This document shows positions 6,391 through 14,830 of a stretch of 36,047 bases of DNA, piece by piece (positions within the stretch are counted from its first letter, which is position 1; each line of letters opens with the position of its first letter). A program made the translations under genes and the position numbers. The notes beneath the pieces are model-generated. The model was not told the DNA's origin and searched no databases. It saw nothing but the letters and a program-made list of their open reading frames with translations. The stretch comes from Phycisphaerae bacterium (GTDB taxonomy: Bacteria; Planctomycetota; Phycisphaerae; Sedimentisphaerales; Anaerobacaceae). The DNA is taken from positions 1-36,047 of the forward strand of contig PWDX01000167.1 in NCBI GenBank assembly GCA_003553245.1, given 5' to 3'.

Positions 6391-8352
6391 TCAATTTCCT
6401 CTTTTGCATTTTGGTATGGCCGAGAGGAATCGGCTGCCGTAGCGGCGGGTTACTACTCTGCTGTCGAGGATTACTACTATGCCGCTGTCTGTTTTGCTGC
6501 GAATCAGTCTGCCGAAGCCCTGCTTGAATTTTATAATAGCCGAGGGCAACTGGTAATCAAAAAACGGATTGCCGCCTTGGCGGCGTATCTGTTCGAGCCG
6601 GCCGGCCAGCAGCGGCCTGTCCGGCACCGCGAACGGCAGGCGGACAATTATCACATTGCACAGCGCCTGGCCTACGACATCAACCCCCTGCCAGAAACTG
6701 TCCGTGCCGAACAGCACAAATTTGCCGTCTTCCTTAAAACTGCTCAGCAGTGCGGCCCTGTCAATTCCGCCGCCCTGACGCAGCAGCTCGATGCCGTTTT
6801 CGTCGAACCAGTCCTGCAGCTCCTTAGCCATCTTATTGAGCATCGAATAACTCGTAAACAGCACAAACGCCCGGCCCTGGGTTTGTCCTACATAGTCCTT
6901 TATCTTTTGCCCGGCCTTTTCAATGAAACCGGCGTCGTTGGGATTGGGCAAGTCCTTTTCGATATACATAGTTACCCGACCGGCATAATCATACGGCGAG
7001 CCAAGCGATACGCCGTCAAAGTCGTCCAGCCCGATTCTTCCGGCGAAAAAGTCAAACCCGCTGTCTCCGTCAGCGCCGGCTGTGCTTAGGGTCGCGCTTG
7101 TCATCACCACACAGCCGTACTGGTCGAACAAACACCGCCTGACATCCGGGCCTACATTGACCGCTGCACTTCGCAACTGTAAATTCCGCCGACGCAGACC
7201 CATCGACTCGACCCAGTACACATTGTCTTCACGATCCTGTGACAGAAAGCAATCAATCTCAGCGGCCATCTGTCCGCATCTGTCCACGAACCGGCCAATT
7301 TCGAATTTCTCATCCTCGTCGTCTGTGCCTTTGGCCAGCTTGGCAAGCTCTGCCCGCAGCTTCTTCAGTGGTCCGGTCAGGCAGTCATCGACAAACCCTT
7401 TCGGGCAACTGCCGTTACCGACGCCGACATTCTCGTCATACCACTGCTGGACACTGTTGAAAAACCGCCTGGCGTAGTCACGGGCGTTTACGCTTGCCTC
7501 GATAGCCTCGTCGGCGCGTTTATAGCTTAACAGTCCTTTCTTCGTCCTGCTGTTATAAAGCCCGTCCAATAGAAACTCCACCCGCCGCTCGGTGACATTT
7601 ATCCCGAAATGCTCCTCGGCCACATGTTCGGTATTGTGCGCTTCGTCTATGACCACCGTTTCATACTCCGGCAGCAGTGACGCTCCGGCCTCTTTTAGAA
7701 CCAGGTCGCTGAACATCAGTGCGTGATTTGCTACGATGATGTCAGCCGTTTCCAGCTTTCGCCGTGCCCGCCAGTAAAAACACTTGCCGAAAAATCGGCA
7801 CTTTCTGCCGCGGCAATTGCCGTGTTCACTTTTTACTGCGTCCCATGCGGTATTTCGGGGCATAAAACTAATATCGCTGAGCGAGCCGTCCTCGGTGTCC
7901 TCAGCCCAGCTTTTTATAGAGTAAAGCTCGTTTGCATCAGCGGCGAAAAGACCCCCAGGCCGCTGAATCGCAAATTCCAGCCTGCGCAGGCACAGATAAT
8001 TTCCCCTGCCTTTGGCAAGCACCGCCGAAAATCCACCCGGCATACATTCTGCAAGAAACGGAATATCCTTATTTATAAGCTGTTCCTGAAGTGTGATGGT
8101 AAATGTGCTTACCAGAACGCGGGTTTTCTTTGCCAGCGCGGTTTCTATCGCAGGCACCAGATACGCGAAGCTTTTGCCCACCCCTGTTCCGGCCTCGGCG
8201 GCGAGGCGGCGATTTTGAGCCATTGCCTTTTGCACGGCTCGGGCCATCGAAATCTGCTCCGGCCTGGGCTCGAAAGTCTCAAAGGACTCGGCAATCGGCC
8301 CGTCGTTGCCGAAGACATATTCCATATCCCATTTTTGGTTGGCCTGGATCAT
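6391..8352 (-). CDS. dinG: DinG/XPD-type Fe-S ATP-dependent DNA helicase
   Basis: A 653-residue superfamily 2 helicase. Walker A is AGTGVGKS at 54-61 and DEAH is at 236-239. The Fe-S cysteines fit C121 (in GRGNYLC), C180, C185 and C191, the DinG/XPD spacing with one distant and three close cysteines. The C-terminal half has VMTSATL, the GTDSFWQGVDV block and QGFGRLIRS (motif VI). Such enzymes unwind forked, R-loop or quadruplex DNA 5' to 3' and depend on a [4Fe-4S] cluster. No exonuclease domain is present, so it is the shorter DinG/YoaA type. The ATG at 8352 lies 6 bases after a strong terminator-like hairpin and has no clear ribosome site; Met10 (8325) is a possible alternative start. Confidence 0.92.
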   Translation of the reverse strand: MIQANQKWDMEYVFGNDGPIAESFETFEPRPEQISMARAVQKAMAQNRRLAAEAGTGVGKSFAYLVPAIETALAKKTRVLVSTFTITLQEQLINKDIPFLAECMPGGFSAVLAKGRGNYLCLRRLEFAIQRPGGLFAADANELYSIKSWAEDTEDGSLSDISFMPRNTAWDAVKSEHGNCRGRKCRFFGKCFYWRARRKLETADIIVANHALMFSDLVLKEAGASLLPEYETVVIDEAHNTEHVAEEHFGINVTERRVEFLLDGLYNSRTKKGLLSYKRADEAIEASVNARDYARRFFNSVQQWYDENVGVGNGSCPKGFVDDCLTGPLKKLRAELAKLAKGTDDEDEKFEIGRFVDRCGQMAAEIDCFLSQDREDNVYWVESMGLRRRNLQLRSAAVNVGPDVRRCLFDQYGCVVMTSATLSTAGADGDSGFDFFAGRIGLDDFDGVSLGSPYDYAGRVTMYIEKDLPNPNDAGFIEKAGQKIKDYVGQTQGRAFVLFTSYSMLNKMAKELQDWFDENGIELLRQGGGIDRAALLSSFKEDGKFVLFGTDSFWQGVDVVGQALCNVIIVRLPFAVPDRPLLAGRLEQIRRQGGNPFFDYQLPSAIIKFKQGFGRLIRSKTDSGIVVILDSRVVTRRYGSRFLSAIPKCKRGN

Positions 8353-8357
8353 AAGTT

Positions 8358-8381
8358 AAAAAGCGGACCGCTCGGCCCGCT
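8358..8381 (-). terminator. intrinsic terminator after the TPR gene, abutting dinG
   Basis: On the minus strand AGCGGGCC-GAGC-GGTCCGCT forms an 8-bp stem with one G-U pair and a 4-base loop, followed at once by a run of T. It is placed to end transcription of the exported TPR gene (stop at 8462). It ends only about 5 bases before the dinG ATG. Confidence 0.7.
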
Positions 8382-8461
8382 CAAAATATGCAAAAATTCC
8401 TCTAAAATACCGGCAACAGCTCGAAAAACACCATAACTTACCAAAAATTACCGGATGATTT

Positions 8462-9931
8462 TTATCCTTCAATTACTACCTTCAGCACTTCGACAGCACG
8501 CCAGTCGGAGAGCCTGTCGGCGGCCTGTCGTATGGACTCACCGGCGCGGTCTGACCTTCCAAGATGATGATAATAGTAAGCCAGCAGAAAATCAAACTCA
8601 CCGGCTTCTGTTTGTTCACTGAGGCGACGTGCGGTGGCCATTCTGGACTCCAGCAAGTCCCTGTCACCTATCATCGCGACAATATCTATCGAAAGCGCAG
8701 CGTAGCCCTCGAACATTTCGATAGCTCTGCCAAGCATAAACGCGCTGCTTAGATATTCTCCGGCTGCGAACAAAGCGTGGCTTCTGCCTGCGTATGCCAG
8801 CGGATTCTCGGGCTTGTAGATGGAGGCCAGTTTGTAAGAGTCGGCCGCGTTGTAAAACTCACCGGCCTTGAGAAAGCGTTCGGCGTCACGCATGTGTCTG
8901 TCGAAACGACCTCCGGCAAAAGTCGCGAAAGTCTTGTATTCATCCATTTCACCGCGTGCGCGGGCGGCTACAAGCTCCTGCTCTGTCATTGGGCCTATCT
9001 GTTCAGGCGCTTCGGCTTCTTCATCGTCGGGCTGCTCTTCATAGGTGCCCTCTTCGACGGCTTCTTCGCGGAATCTTTCAATCTGGAGCATCATCTGCTG
9101 ATAAACATCCATGTCCATTTCAGGATGTTCCATCCACGGCTTGCCTTCGATGTCAATATCCATATCTTCTATATCTATATCTTCCCTGCGCATTCCCTCG
9201 AATCCTTCGGGCAACTCGACATCAGCTTCGGGGTCTTCTTCATCAAAGTCCAGTTCAGGCCGTCTTCTGCGGCGAAGCTGCTCGGTAAGATCCGCCAGCT
9301 CTTCATCGTCAATATCCATATCCCTTACACCGATTTGTTCGAGCTCAGGCTGTCCGCCGGGGAAGTATTCAGGGCTGTCGAGCCTGCTCAGTTCAATATC
9401 CGCAAGGCTTCGTTCAAGCGGTCTGCGTCTGGAAAAAAGCTCATCGCCCGGAGAGAAGAAAATATCGTCGCCTGCCACCCCGGCATCGGGAATTTGCCTG
9501 CGATCGTCTATTCGACTTGCGGAAGGTCCGGTAACAACGCCGGGGCCTACTGGGCTTGTTTGAGTAACAGTTCCTCGCGACGAGTAGTGAGGTTCAAAGC
9601 CGAAATCCTGTGTTCGTGTGCCGCTGTATCTCATAAAACCCTCAATCGGCGATGTTGCCAGTGTGCCGCCGAATTCGGTTTGTGAACCGTAAGGAACAGC
9701 TCCTCTGAAATGCCTGCCTCCACCAACCTGGCCGGTAACGATTTGATTACCGTCGCTGCTGAACGGACTTGGGCTGCGATGCAGACCTCGCTGTCCCTCA
9801 GAGACCGGACTTCTACCGGAGCCGACCGGACTGTCCAAACCTCTCCCGATATTTGGGTTATCGATGGCCAGACCTGTTGATATCAGCCCTGAAATCGTCA
9901 ATATGATTGTTATTGTTCGTATAGCTTTCAT
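8462..9931 (-). CDS. exported acidic TPR-repeat protein
   Basis: A 489-residue protein with a signal peptide (MKAIRTITIILTISGLISTGLA). A Gly/Ser/Pro-rich region of about 150 residues follows, then a strongly acidic stretch at about 180-300 rich in Glu, Asp and Met (for example EDIDIEDMDIDIEG). A helical C-terminal third has TPR-like repeats: DAERFLKAGEFYNAADSYKLASIYKPENPLAY, then AGRSHALFAAGEYLSSAFMLGRAI and further units. No enzyme motif is seen. It probably acts in the periplasm as a scaffold. GAGGAG stands about 8 bases before the ATG. The gene begins 48 bases after nadK ends, so it may be the last gene of the ispA-dxs-nadK unit. It is followed by a clear terminator. Confidence 0.7.
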   Translation of the reverse strand: MKAIRTITIILTISGLISTGLAIDNPNIGRGLDSPVGSGRSPVSEGQRGLHRSPSPFSSDGNQIVTGQVGGGRHFRGAVPYGSQTEFGGTLATSPIEGFMRYSGTRTQDFGFEPHYSSRGTVTQTSPVGPGVVTGPSASRIDDRRQIPDAGVAGDDIFFSPGDELFSRRRPLERSLADIELSRLDSPEYFPGGQPELEQIGVRDMDIDDEELADLTEQLRRRRRPELDFDEEDPEADVELPEGFEGMRREDIDIEDMDIDIEGKPWMEHPEMDMDVYQQMMLQIERFREEAVEEGTYEEQPDDEEAEAPEQIGPMTEQELVAARARGEMDEYKTFATFAGGRFDRHMRDAERFLKAGEFYNAADSYKLASIYKPENPLAYAGRSHALFAAGEYLSSAFMLGRAIEMFEGYAALSIDIVAMIGDRDLLESRMATARRLSEQTEAGEFDFLLAYYYHHLGRSDRAGESIRQAADRLSDWRAVEVLKVVIEG

Positions 9932-9979
9932 TTTTAACTCCTCGTCAAAATGATATATGAAAAAAATCCGGATGCCCTG

Positions 9980-10831
9980 TTATATATACCTCGGTTTTTC
10001 GGCCCAGTTCAGTTTTGTTGCCAGAGTATCCCACTGTGTGATTCGCGGATTACTGACCACCATAAAGTGCCCCTGGTGGCGATGCACCCTTACCGTATCA
10101 TCGCTGCTTAGATTATACCAATGCTGACCGTCTATCGACAAAGTAGTGCCTTCATTTAACTGCATTCCCCGAATCTCCACGATACAATCGCATTGTATTA
10201 CGATGGGTCTGAAGCTAAGCGAATGCGGGCATATCGGCGTTATTACCATAGCGTCCATTTCTCGCGATAGTATAGGCCCGCCTGCCGAAAGATTGTACGC
10301 TGTTGAACCTGTTGCGGTTGCGATAATAATTCCGTCGCTGACACAGCCGGCAAGTCGCTGGCCGTCCACGCTTATTTGCAGTTCGATTACTCTGTATGGC
10401 GGCCCTGCTGTTATGAATATATCATTAGTCGCGCTGGAGGCGAGTTTTTCGCTGCCGTCTGTCGAAACCGAGCAACAAAGCTGCATTCGTTTTTCGATTT
10501 GAGCCTTGCCCGCGATAATTTCATCGAAGTATTCTTTTAATTCCTCTGCGTTGAATTCGGCAAGGAATCCCAGCTTGCCCAGGTTCACACCGATTACGGG
10601 GACATTCGTTTCGCTAAGGCTTCTGGCGGCGCCAATAATAGAACCATCTCCGCCAAAAACCACAGCGTAATCGGCGTCGGCCAGGATTTGCGGCGAGCAG
10701 TCCTCAAGACAGTAATTGCCGATTATCCGGGCTTTTGTTTCAACAAACGAAATAAAGTCCTTTACCGTCTCAGCCACTCTGCCCTTGCGGGCATCGCCGA
10801 AAATGACCAGTTTAGGGGCGTTTTGCGCCAT
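9980..10831 (-). CDS. nadK: NAD kinase
   Basis: A 283-residue ATP/polyphosphate-dependent NAD kinase of normal length. The catalytic GGDGS motif is at 60-64. VIGVNLGKLGFLAEF follows, then the NAD-binding ISVDGQRLAGCVSDGIIIATATGSTAYNLSAGGPIL and CPHSLSFRPIV blocks. It makes NADP+ from NAD+, the only route to NADP in bacteria. It lies 83 bases after dxs on the same strand. Pairing with dxs and a prenyl synthase is functionally sensible because the MEP pathway consumes NADPH. A hairpin between dxs and nadK may modulate read-through. Confidence 0.95.
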   Translation of the reverse strand: MAQNAPKLVIFGDARKGRVAETVKDFISFVETKARIIGNYCLEDCSPQILADADYAVVFGGDGSIIGAARSLSETNVPVIGVNLGKLGFLAEFNAEELKEYFDEIIAGKAQIEKRMQLCCSVSTDGSEKLASSATNDIFITAGPPYRVIELQISVDGQRLAGCVSDGIIIATATGSTAYNLSAGGPILSREMDAMVITPICPHSLSFRPIVIQCDCIVEIRGMQLNEGTTLSIDGQHWYNLSSDDTVRVHRHQGHFMVVSNPRITQWDTLATKLNWAEKPRYI

Positions 10832-10881
10832 TTTAGCCGTCCTGAATCCGGTTGATAATCGCGTTATTTATCTTTGCTCAC

Positions 10882-10915
10882 AAAGCCGCTCGTCCGTGCG
10901 TCCGGCGAGGGCTTT
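10882..10915. terminator. hairpin between dxs and nadK
   Basis: AAAGCC...GGCTTT and CTCG...CGAG pair to give a stem of about 10 bp with one bulged base, starting directly after the dxs stop codon. The plus strand has TTTTATTTATT after it and the minus strand only TTTGTG. It is thus a better terminator for plus-strand transcription than for dxs itself. It may be a partial terminator or an RNA-processing site. Confidence 0.4.
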
Positions 10916-12813
10916 TATTTATTAGTTTTTATGAGCGATTTTGCTGTTTCTATTATATTTTCGGCACTTATGCCTGCTTCTTTTAACTGTTTTTGACGGC
11001 CATCGTGTTTAATGAAGTGTTTTGCCGCACCGAGGATTCGGATTGCGCCCGGCGTCTTGTCGGGGTATAGCTCAGTCGCTCGCTCCAGCAGAGCAGAACC
11101 GAATCCGCAATCGGCGGCATGTTCTTCGACGGTGATGATGCGCCGGCCTTTGTCAACTCTGGTCAGAATGTCGTCGTCGATAGGTGCGGCGAAGCGGGCG
11201 TTTATCACTTCAACCTCTATGCCGGATTTGGAAAGTTTTTCGGCGGCTTTTAGGGCTTCTGTAAGCATACTGCCATAACTGACGATGCTCAGAGGGTCTT
11301 TATCCGCTTTTTTCACGACTACCGATTTACCCATTTCAAAAGGTTTTTGGCAGGCGCTTCTGTCGAAGTCATCGGCGGGGATCGGCTCTTTGGCATAGCG
11401 AACAGCGACTGATTTTTCCGATTTTACGGCAAATTCCAGCACGAGTTTCATCTCCTGGGCGTCTGAAGGAGCTGCCACCACGACATTAGGCATCATCCGC
11501 AGAAAACCTATGTCCATCAGGCCGTGATGGGTCGGCCCGTCGGAGCCTACCATCCCCGCGCGGTCTATGCAGAAAATTACCGGAAGATCCTGCAACGAGA
11601 CTTCCTGGAATATCTGGTCAAAACTTCTTTGCAGGAATGTTGAGTAAATGCACACGATGGGCTTGAGGCCTTCTTTTGCCATTCCTCCGGCAATGGTAAC
11701 TGCTGCGCTTTCGGCGATGCCGACATCGTAGAAGCGGTCGGGAAATTGCTCACGAAACTCGCCAAGACCTGTGCCTGCGCCCATTGCTGATGTTATCGCG
11801 ATTATCCTGCCGTTATTTTTAGCGATTTCAACAAGGCTTTGTCCAAAAGCATCGGTAAATGTTTCTTTGCCTGTTTGGGTAGGCTCTACGGCCTCGCCGT
11901 TGATTGTAAACGGACCGGTAGAATGATATTTCATACAGTCCTGCTCGGCTGCTTCAAACCCCTTGCCTTTGTGAGTGTATGCGTGAAGTATAACCGGGTG
12001 GTCAACATGGCCGATTTCTTTGAAAATCTCTACCAGTGAGCCTATGTCGTGGCCGTCCACGGGACCAAAATAAGGGATATTCAGACTTTCAAATATCTGA
12101 CTTGCCGGCACCGTCATCCTTATTCCCTTTTTTATTCGCTCGATAGCATCTTCAACGCCTTTGCCGATAATAGGCATGTGCTCGAGTATGTCATTAGTGG
12201 TTTTTCGCATATCTTCGTATGTCTGGCTGAGTCGGATTCGGGAGAAGAATTTAGCCATAGCTCCCTGTGTTACATCGATAGCCATTGAGTTATCATTAAG
12301 GACGACAAGCATTTGCCGCTTTACTATCGCCAGATTGTTCAATCCTTCGAAAGAAACGCCATTGACGACGCTGGCATCGCCTACGAATGCGATAATTTTG
12401 TCTTTTCTGCTCATATGGCTCTGGCCCAGAGCCATTCCGATAGCAGTTGGCACGGCCGTGCCGGCGTGTCCGACGGTGAACTGGTCATACGGACTTTCTG
12501 CAGGGTTCGGAAAACCGCTGACCCCTTCTGCCTTGCGCAGTTTTGCAAAGGCGTCTTTTCGGCCTGTGATAATTTTATGCGTATAGCACTGATGGCCTAC
12601 ATCCCAGAGAAGTTTGTCTCTTTCAAAGTCAAAGACATAGTGCATCGCCAGCGTAAGCTCAATGGCCCCGAGGTTGCTTCCGAGGTGGCCGCCGCAATTG
12701 CCTACAGTGGAAATAATGTATTCTCTGATTTGCTCGGCAAGTTCCTGAAGCTGGGGTATCGAGAGCTTCTTCAAATCTGCCGGGCCTTGTATCTGATCAA
12801 GATAGTCGCTCAT
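10915..12813 (-). CDS. dxs: 1-deoxy-D-xylulose-5-phosphate synthase
   Basis: A 632-residue thiamine-diphosphate enzyme, the usual Dxs length. It condenses pyruvate and glyceraldehyde-3-phosphate as the first step of the MEP isoprenoid pathway. Visible family blocks are GGHLGSNLGAIELTLAMHYV, DVGHQCYTHKIITGRKDAF, AFVGDASVVNGVSFEGLNN (ThDP/Mg site), GPVDGHD, and in the pyrimidine/transketolase half VGIAESAAVTIAGGMA and DRAGMVGSDGPTHHG. The ThDP motif reads GDA where most Dxs have GDG, probably tolerated. It starts 17 bases after the prenyl synthase stop and belongs to one operon with it. The product feeds IPP/DMAPP to that synthase and to MiaA encoded next door. Confidence 0.96.
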   Translation of the reverse strand: MSDYLDQIQGPADLKKLSIPQLQELAEQIREYIISTVGNCGGHLGSNLGAIELTLAMHYVFDFERDKLLWDVGHQCYTHKIITGRKDAFAKLRKAEGVSGFPNPAESPYDQFTVGHAGTAVPTAIGMALGQSHMSRKDKIIAFVGDASVVNGVSFEGLNNLAIVKRQMLVVLNDNSMAIDVTQGAMAKFFSRIRLSQTYEDMRKTTNDILEHMPIIGKGVEDAIERIKKGIRMTVPASQIFESLNIPYFGPVDGHDIGSLVEIFKEIGHVDHPVILHAYTHKGKGFEAAEQDCMKYHSTGPFTINGEAVEPTQTGKETFTDAFGQSLVEIAKNNGRIIAITSAMGAGTGLGEFREQFPDRFYDVGIAESAAVTIAGGMAKEGLKPIVCIYSTFLQRSFDQIFQEVSLQDLPVIFCIDRAGMVGSDGPTHHGLMDIGFLRMMPNVVVAAPSDAQEMKLVLEFAVKSEKSVAVRYAKEPIPADDFDRSACQKPFEMGKSVVVKKADKDPLSIVSYGSMLTEALKAAEKLSKSGIEVEVINARFAAPIDDDILTRVDKGRRIITVEEHAADCGFGSALLERATELYPDKTPGAIRILGAAKHFIKHDGRQKQLKEAGISAENIIETAKSLIKTNK

Positions 12814-12830
12814 AAGTCTTTCCGTATCAA

Positions 12831-13727
12831 TTATTTACTTCTCTCAACCAGCAGCACCGCAAGCTGTCTTAGTTTGTCAGCTTCATCGCCAAAATCACCT
12901 AACAGCGCAACGGCCTGGTCTGAGAATTTTTCTAAGAGTTTTTTAGACTGTTCCATTCCAACAACCGACGGGTATGTTGTTTTTCCCTGCTCAGCATCTT
13001 TTCCGGCGGTTTTCCCAAGTTGTTCGCTCGAGGCCGAAACATCCAGAATATCGTCTGCGATTTGAAAACTTAAACCGAGTTTCATCCCATATTCTTTTAG
13101 CGTTTCAATCTGCTGGCCGTTGGCGTCACCACATATCGCTCCCATCGCCGCGGCGGCAGCAAACATTTTAGCGGTTTTATTGCGTTGTATGTATTCGAGT
13201 AATTTTTTATCCGGCGGTGTGTTTTCGGCCCGCAAATCCGCCATCTGGCCGCTTACCATACCTGAAACGCCCGCCGCTTCTGCCAGTTCAGCCACAAGAC
13301 GAACGGCGATTTCGGCTTTGCTTACATCTTTGCCAAGTATTTCAAACGCCAGCGTCAAGAGCCCATCGCCGGCAAGAATGGCGGTGGCCTCGTCAAATCT
13401 TTTATGACAGGTCGGTCTGCCTCGACGCATATCGTCGTTATCCATTGCCGGAAGGTCATCGTGGACGAGCGAGTAGGCATGCACCAGCTCTATGGCCGCT
13501 GCCGGAGCTTCGACCTTTCTGTTTTCGGCGGTGGCAAAAAGCTCACACGCCCATAAGACGAGCACCCCTCGCAAACGCTTGCCCGGACTGTGGACAGCAT
13601 ATTCCATTGCCTCCTGCAAACGAGGATCGACTTCCTTGCGAGGGCGTAAATACCTTTTCAGCAGGGAGTTTACAAATTCCCTCGTTTCTTCAAGCTGCTG
13701 TTTTATGTCTGTTTTTTGCGAACCCAT
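12831..13727 (-). CDS. ispA: polyprenyl (farnesyl/geranylgeranyl) diphosphate synthase
   Basis: From the ATG at 13727 the protein is 298 residues, the usual size for short-chain trans-prenyl synthases. The open frame runs further upstream, but the extra part crosses the promoter and is not protein-like. The first aspartate-rich motif DDLPAMD is at 90-96 after LVHAYSLVH; the second, DDILD, is at 225-229 after GLSFQIA. GKRLRG near 50 binds IPP. The two residues between the Asp pair and the last Asp (DDxxxxD form) are typical of bacterial FPP/GGPP synthases; chain length cannot be told safely. First gene of the ispA-dxs-nadK unit. Confidence 0.93.
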   Translation of the reverse strand: MGSQKTDIKQQLEETREFVNSLLKRYLRPRKEVDPRLQEAMEYAVHSPGKRLRGVLVLWACELFATAENRKVEAPAAAIELVHAYSLVHDDLPAMDNDDMRRGRPTCHKRFDEATAILAGDGLLTLAFEILGKDVSKAEIAVRLVAELAEAAGVSGMVSGQMADLRAENTPPDKKLLEYIQRNKTAKMFAAAAAMGAICGDANGQQIETLKEYGMKLGLSFQIADDILDVSASSEQLGKTAGKDAEQGKTTYPSVVGMEQSKKLLEKFSDQAVALLGDFGDEADKLRQLAVLLVERSK

Positions 13728-13794
13728 AATCACTTTCCGGATGCTCGGTGAGCAGCCAATTGTGCATAATTTGCGTTTTACAATGCAGATGTGT

Positions 13795-13824
13795 ATTATA
13801 TACGCCCCGCGGGGCGCGGGGCAA
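13795..13824 (-). promoter_or_regulatory. probable sigma70-type promoter of ispA-dxs-nadK
   Basis: On the minus strand TTGCCC (13824-13819), an 18-base spacer and a perfect TATAAT (13800-13795) stand about 68 bases before the ispA ATG. The spacer contains a 14-bp perfect GC palindrome (13803-13816, CGCCCCG/CGGGGCG), unusual in that position and a possible regulator site. Confidence 0.5.
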
Positions 13825-13878
13825 CCAATAATTATGGCATGGGGGCATTGAATTTGACTGGTCAATAGCAGCGGATTT

Positions 13879-14814
13879 ATGATTGAAAAAACGCATATAT
13901 TGATTGCTGGGGTAACGGCCTCAGGCAAAGGCAGGCTGGCATTTGACATGGCCAAACAGCTCGACGGAGAGATTCTTAGCGTCGATTCAATGAAAGTCTA
14001 TCGACGAATGGATATCGGCACCGCCAAGCCTTCGCCGCATCGCAGAGAGCAGGTTCGGTATCATCTTATTGATGTCGTAGAGCCGTCGGAGTCTTTCAGC
14101 GTGGGCAGATATGTTGCCTTTGCCGACGAGGCTATCAAGGACATTCGCCAGCGAAACAAGCCTGTAATCGGTGTAGGAGGAACCGCGCTGTATATCAAGG
14201 CTCTGCTTTACGGGCTGTTTGAAGGTCCCGGCAAGGATGCGCATATCAGGATGCGTCTGCGAAGAGTCGCCAATATGAAAGGGCTCCAATACCTGCACGA
14301 GAAATTGGGCGAAAAAGACCCCGAAGCGGCACAGCGCATTCATCCCAATGACGCCAAGCGAATTATTCGCGCGCTGGAAGTTTATGAACTTACAGGCAAG
14401 CCGATATCGAGCTTTCAGCAGCAGTTCGAATCGCAGGCTGCAAGGCATCCGTGGACGATTATCGGTCTGCGTCGAGAGAAAGAGGTGGAAAGCCGACGAA
14501 TTAACCTTCGCGCCAAAATGATGTTCGAGAAAGGCCTCGTTGAGGAGGTAAAGGCCTTGCTGGCAGAGGATAAACCGCTTTCACCGCAGGCGCGAGCGGC
14601 TATCGGTTACGCCGAGGTGATTGACTATCTTAACGGCCAGTACGATCTGGACCAAACAGTGGAGCTTGTAAAGAAAAACACCCGCAGACTGGCTAAGAAT
14701 CAGCGGACATGGTTCAAAACTTTCGGCAACATACGCTGGCTGGATTTGGGCGAAGATGAAAGTCCCGAACAGATATTCGAGCGTTCTATGCAGATTATTC
14801 ACGAAGAAAGCTGA
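13879..14814 (+). CDS. miaA: tRNA dimethylallyltransferase MiaA
   Basis: A 311-residue protein of normal MiaA length. It transfers the dimethylallyl group of DMAPP to A37 of tRNAs reading UNN codons. Family blocks are present: DSMKVYRRMDIGTAKP, a HLIDV...ESFSVGRY segment, GVGGTALYIKALLYGLFEG, NDAKRIIRALEVYELTGKPISSF and a C-terminal IGYAEVIDYL plus KKNTRRLAKNQRTWF. The P-loop is odd: GVTASGKG at 11-18, where the family has GPTASGK[ST]. The Ser/Thr that normally coordinates the nucleotide's Mg2+ is Gly. The rest is intact, so I expect function, perhaps altered. It diverges from the prenyl synthase gene, 151 bases away. Confidence 0.93.
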   Translation: MIEKTHILIAGVTASGKGRLAFDMAKQLDGEILSVDSMKVYRRMDIGTAKPSPHRREQVRYHLIDVVEPSESFSVGRYVAFADEAIKDIRQRNKPVIGVGGTALYIKALLYGLFEGPGKDAHIRMRLRRVANMKGLQYLHEKLGEKDPEAAQRIHPNDAKRIIRALEVYELTGKPISSFQQQFESQAARHPWTIIGLRREKEVESRRINLRAKMMFEKGLVEEVKALLAEDKPLSPQARAAIGYAEVIDYLNGQYDLDQTVELVKKNTRRLAKNQRTWFKTFGNIRWLDLGEDESPEQIFERSMQIIHEES

Positions 14815-14830
14815 GCCTGGCAGATATTAC

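Noticed and set aside
9111-9563. Ser/Ile-rich frame opposite the TPR protein
   Set aside because: Low-complexity mirror of the acidic repeat coding on the other strand.
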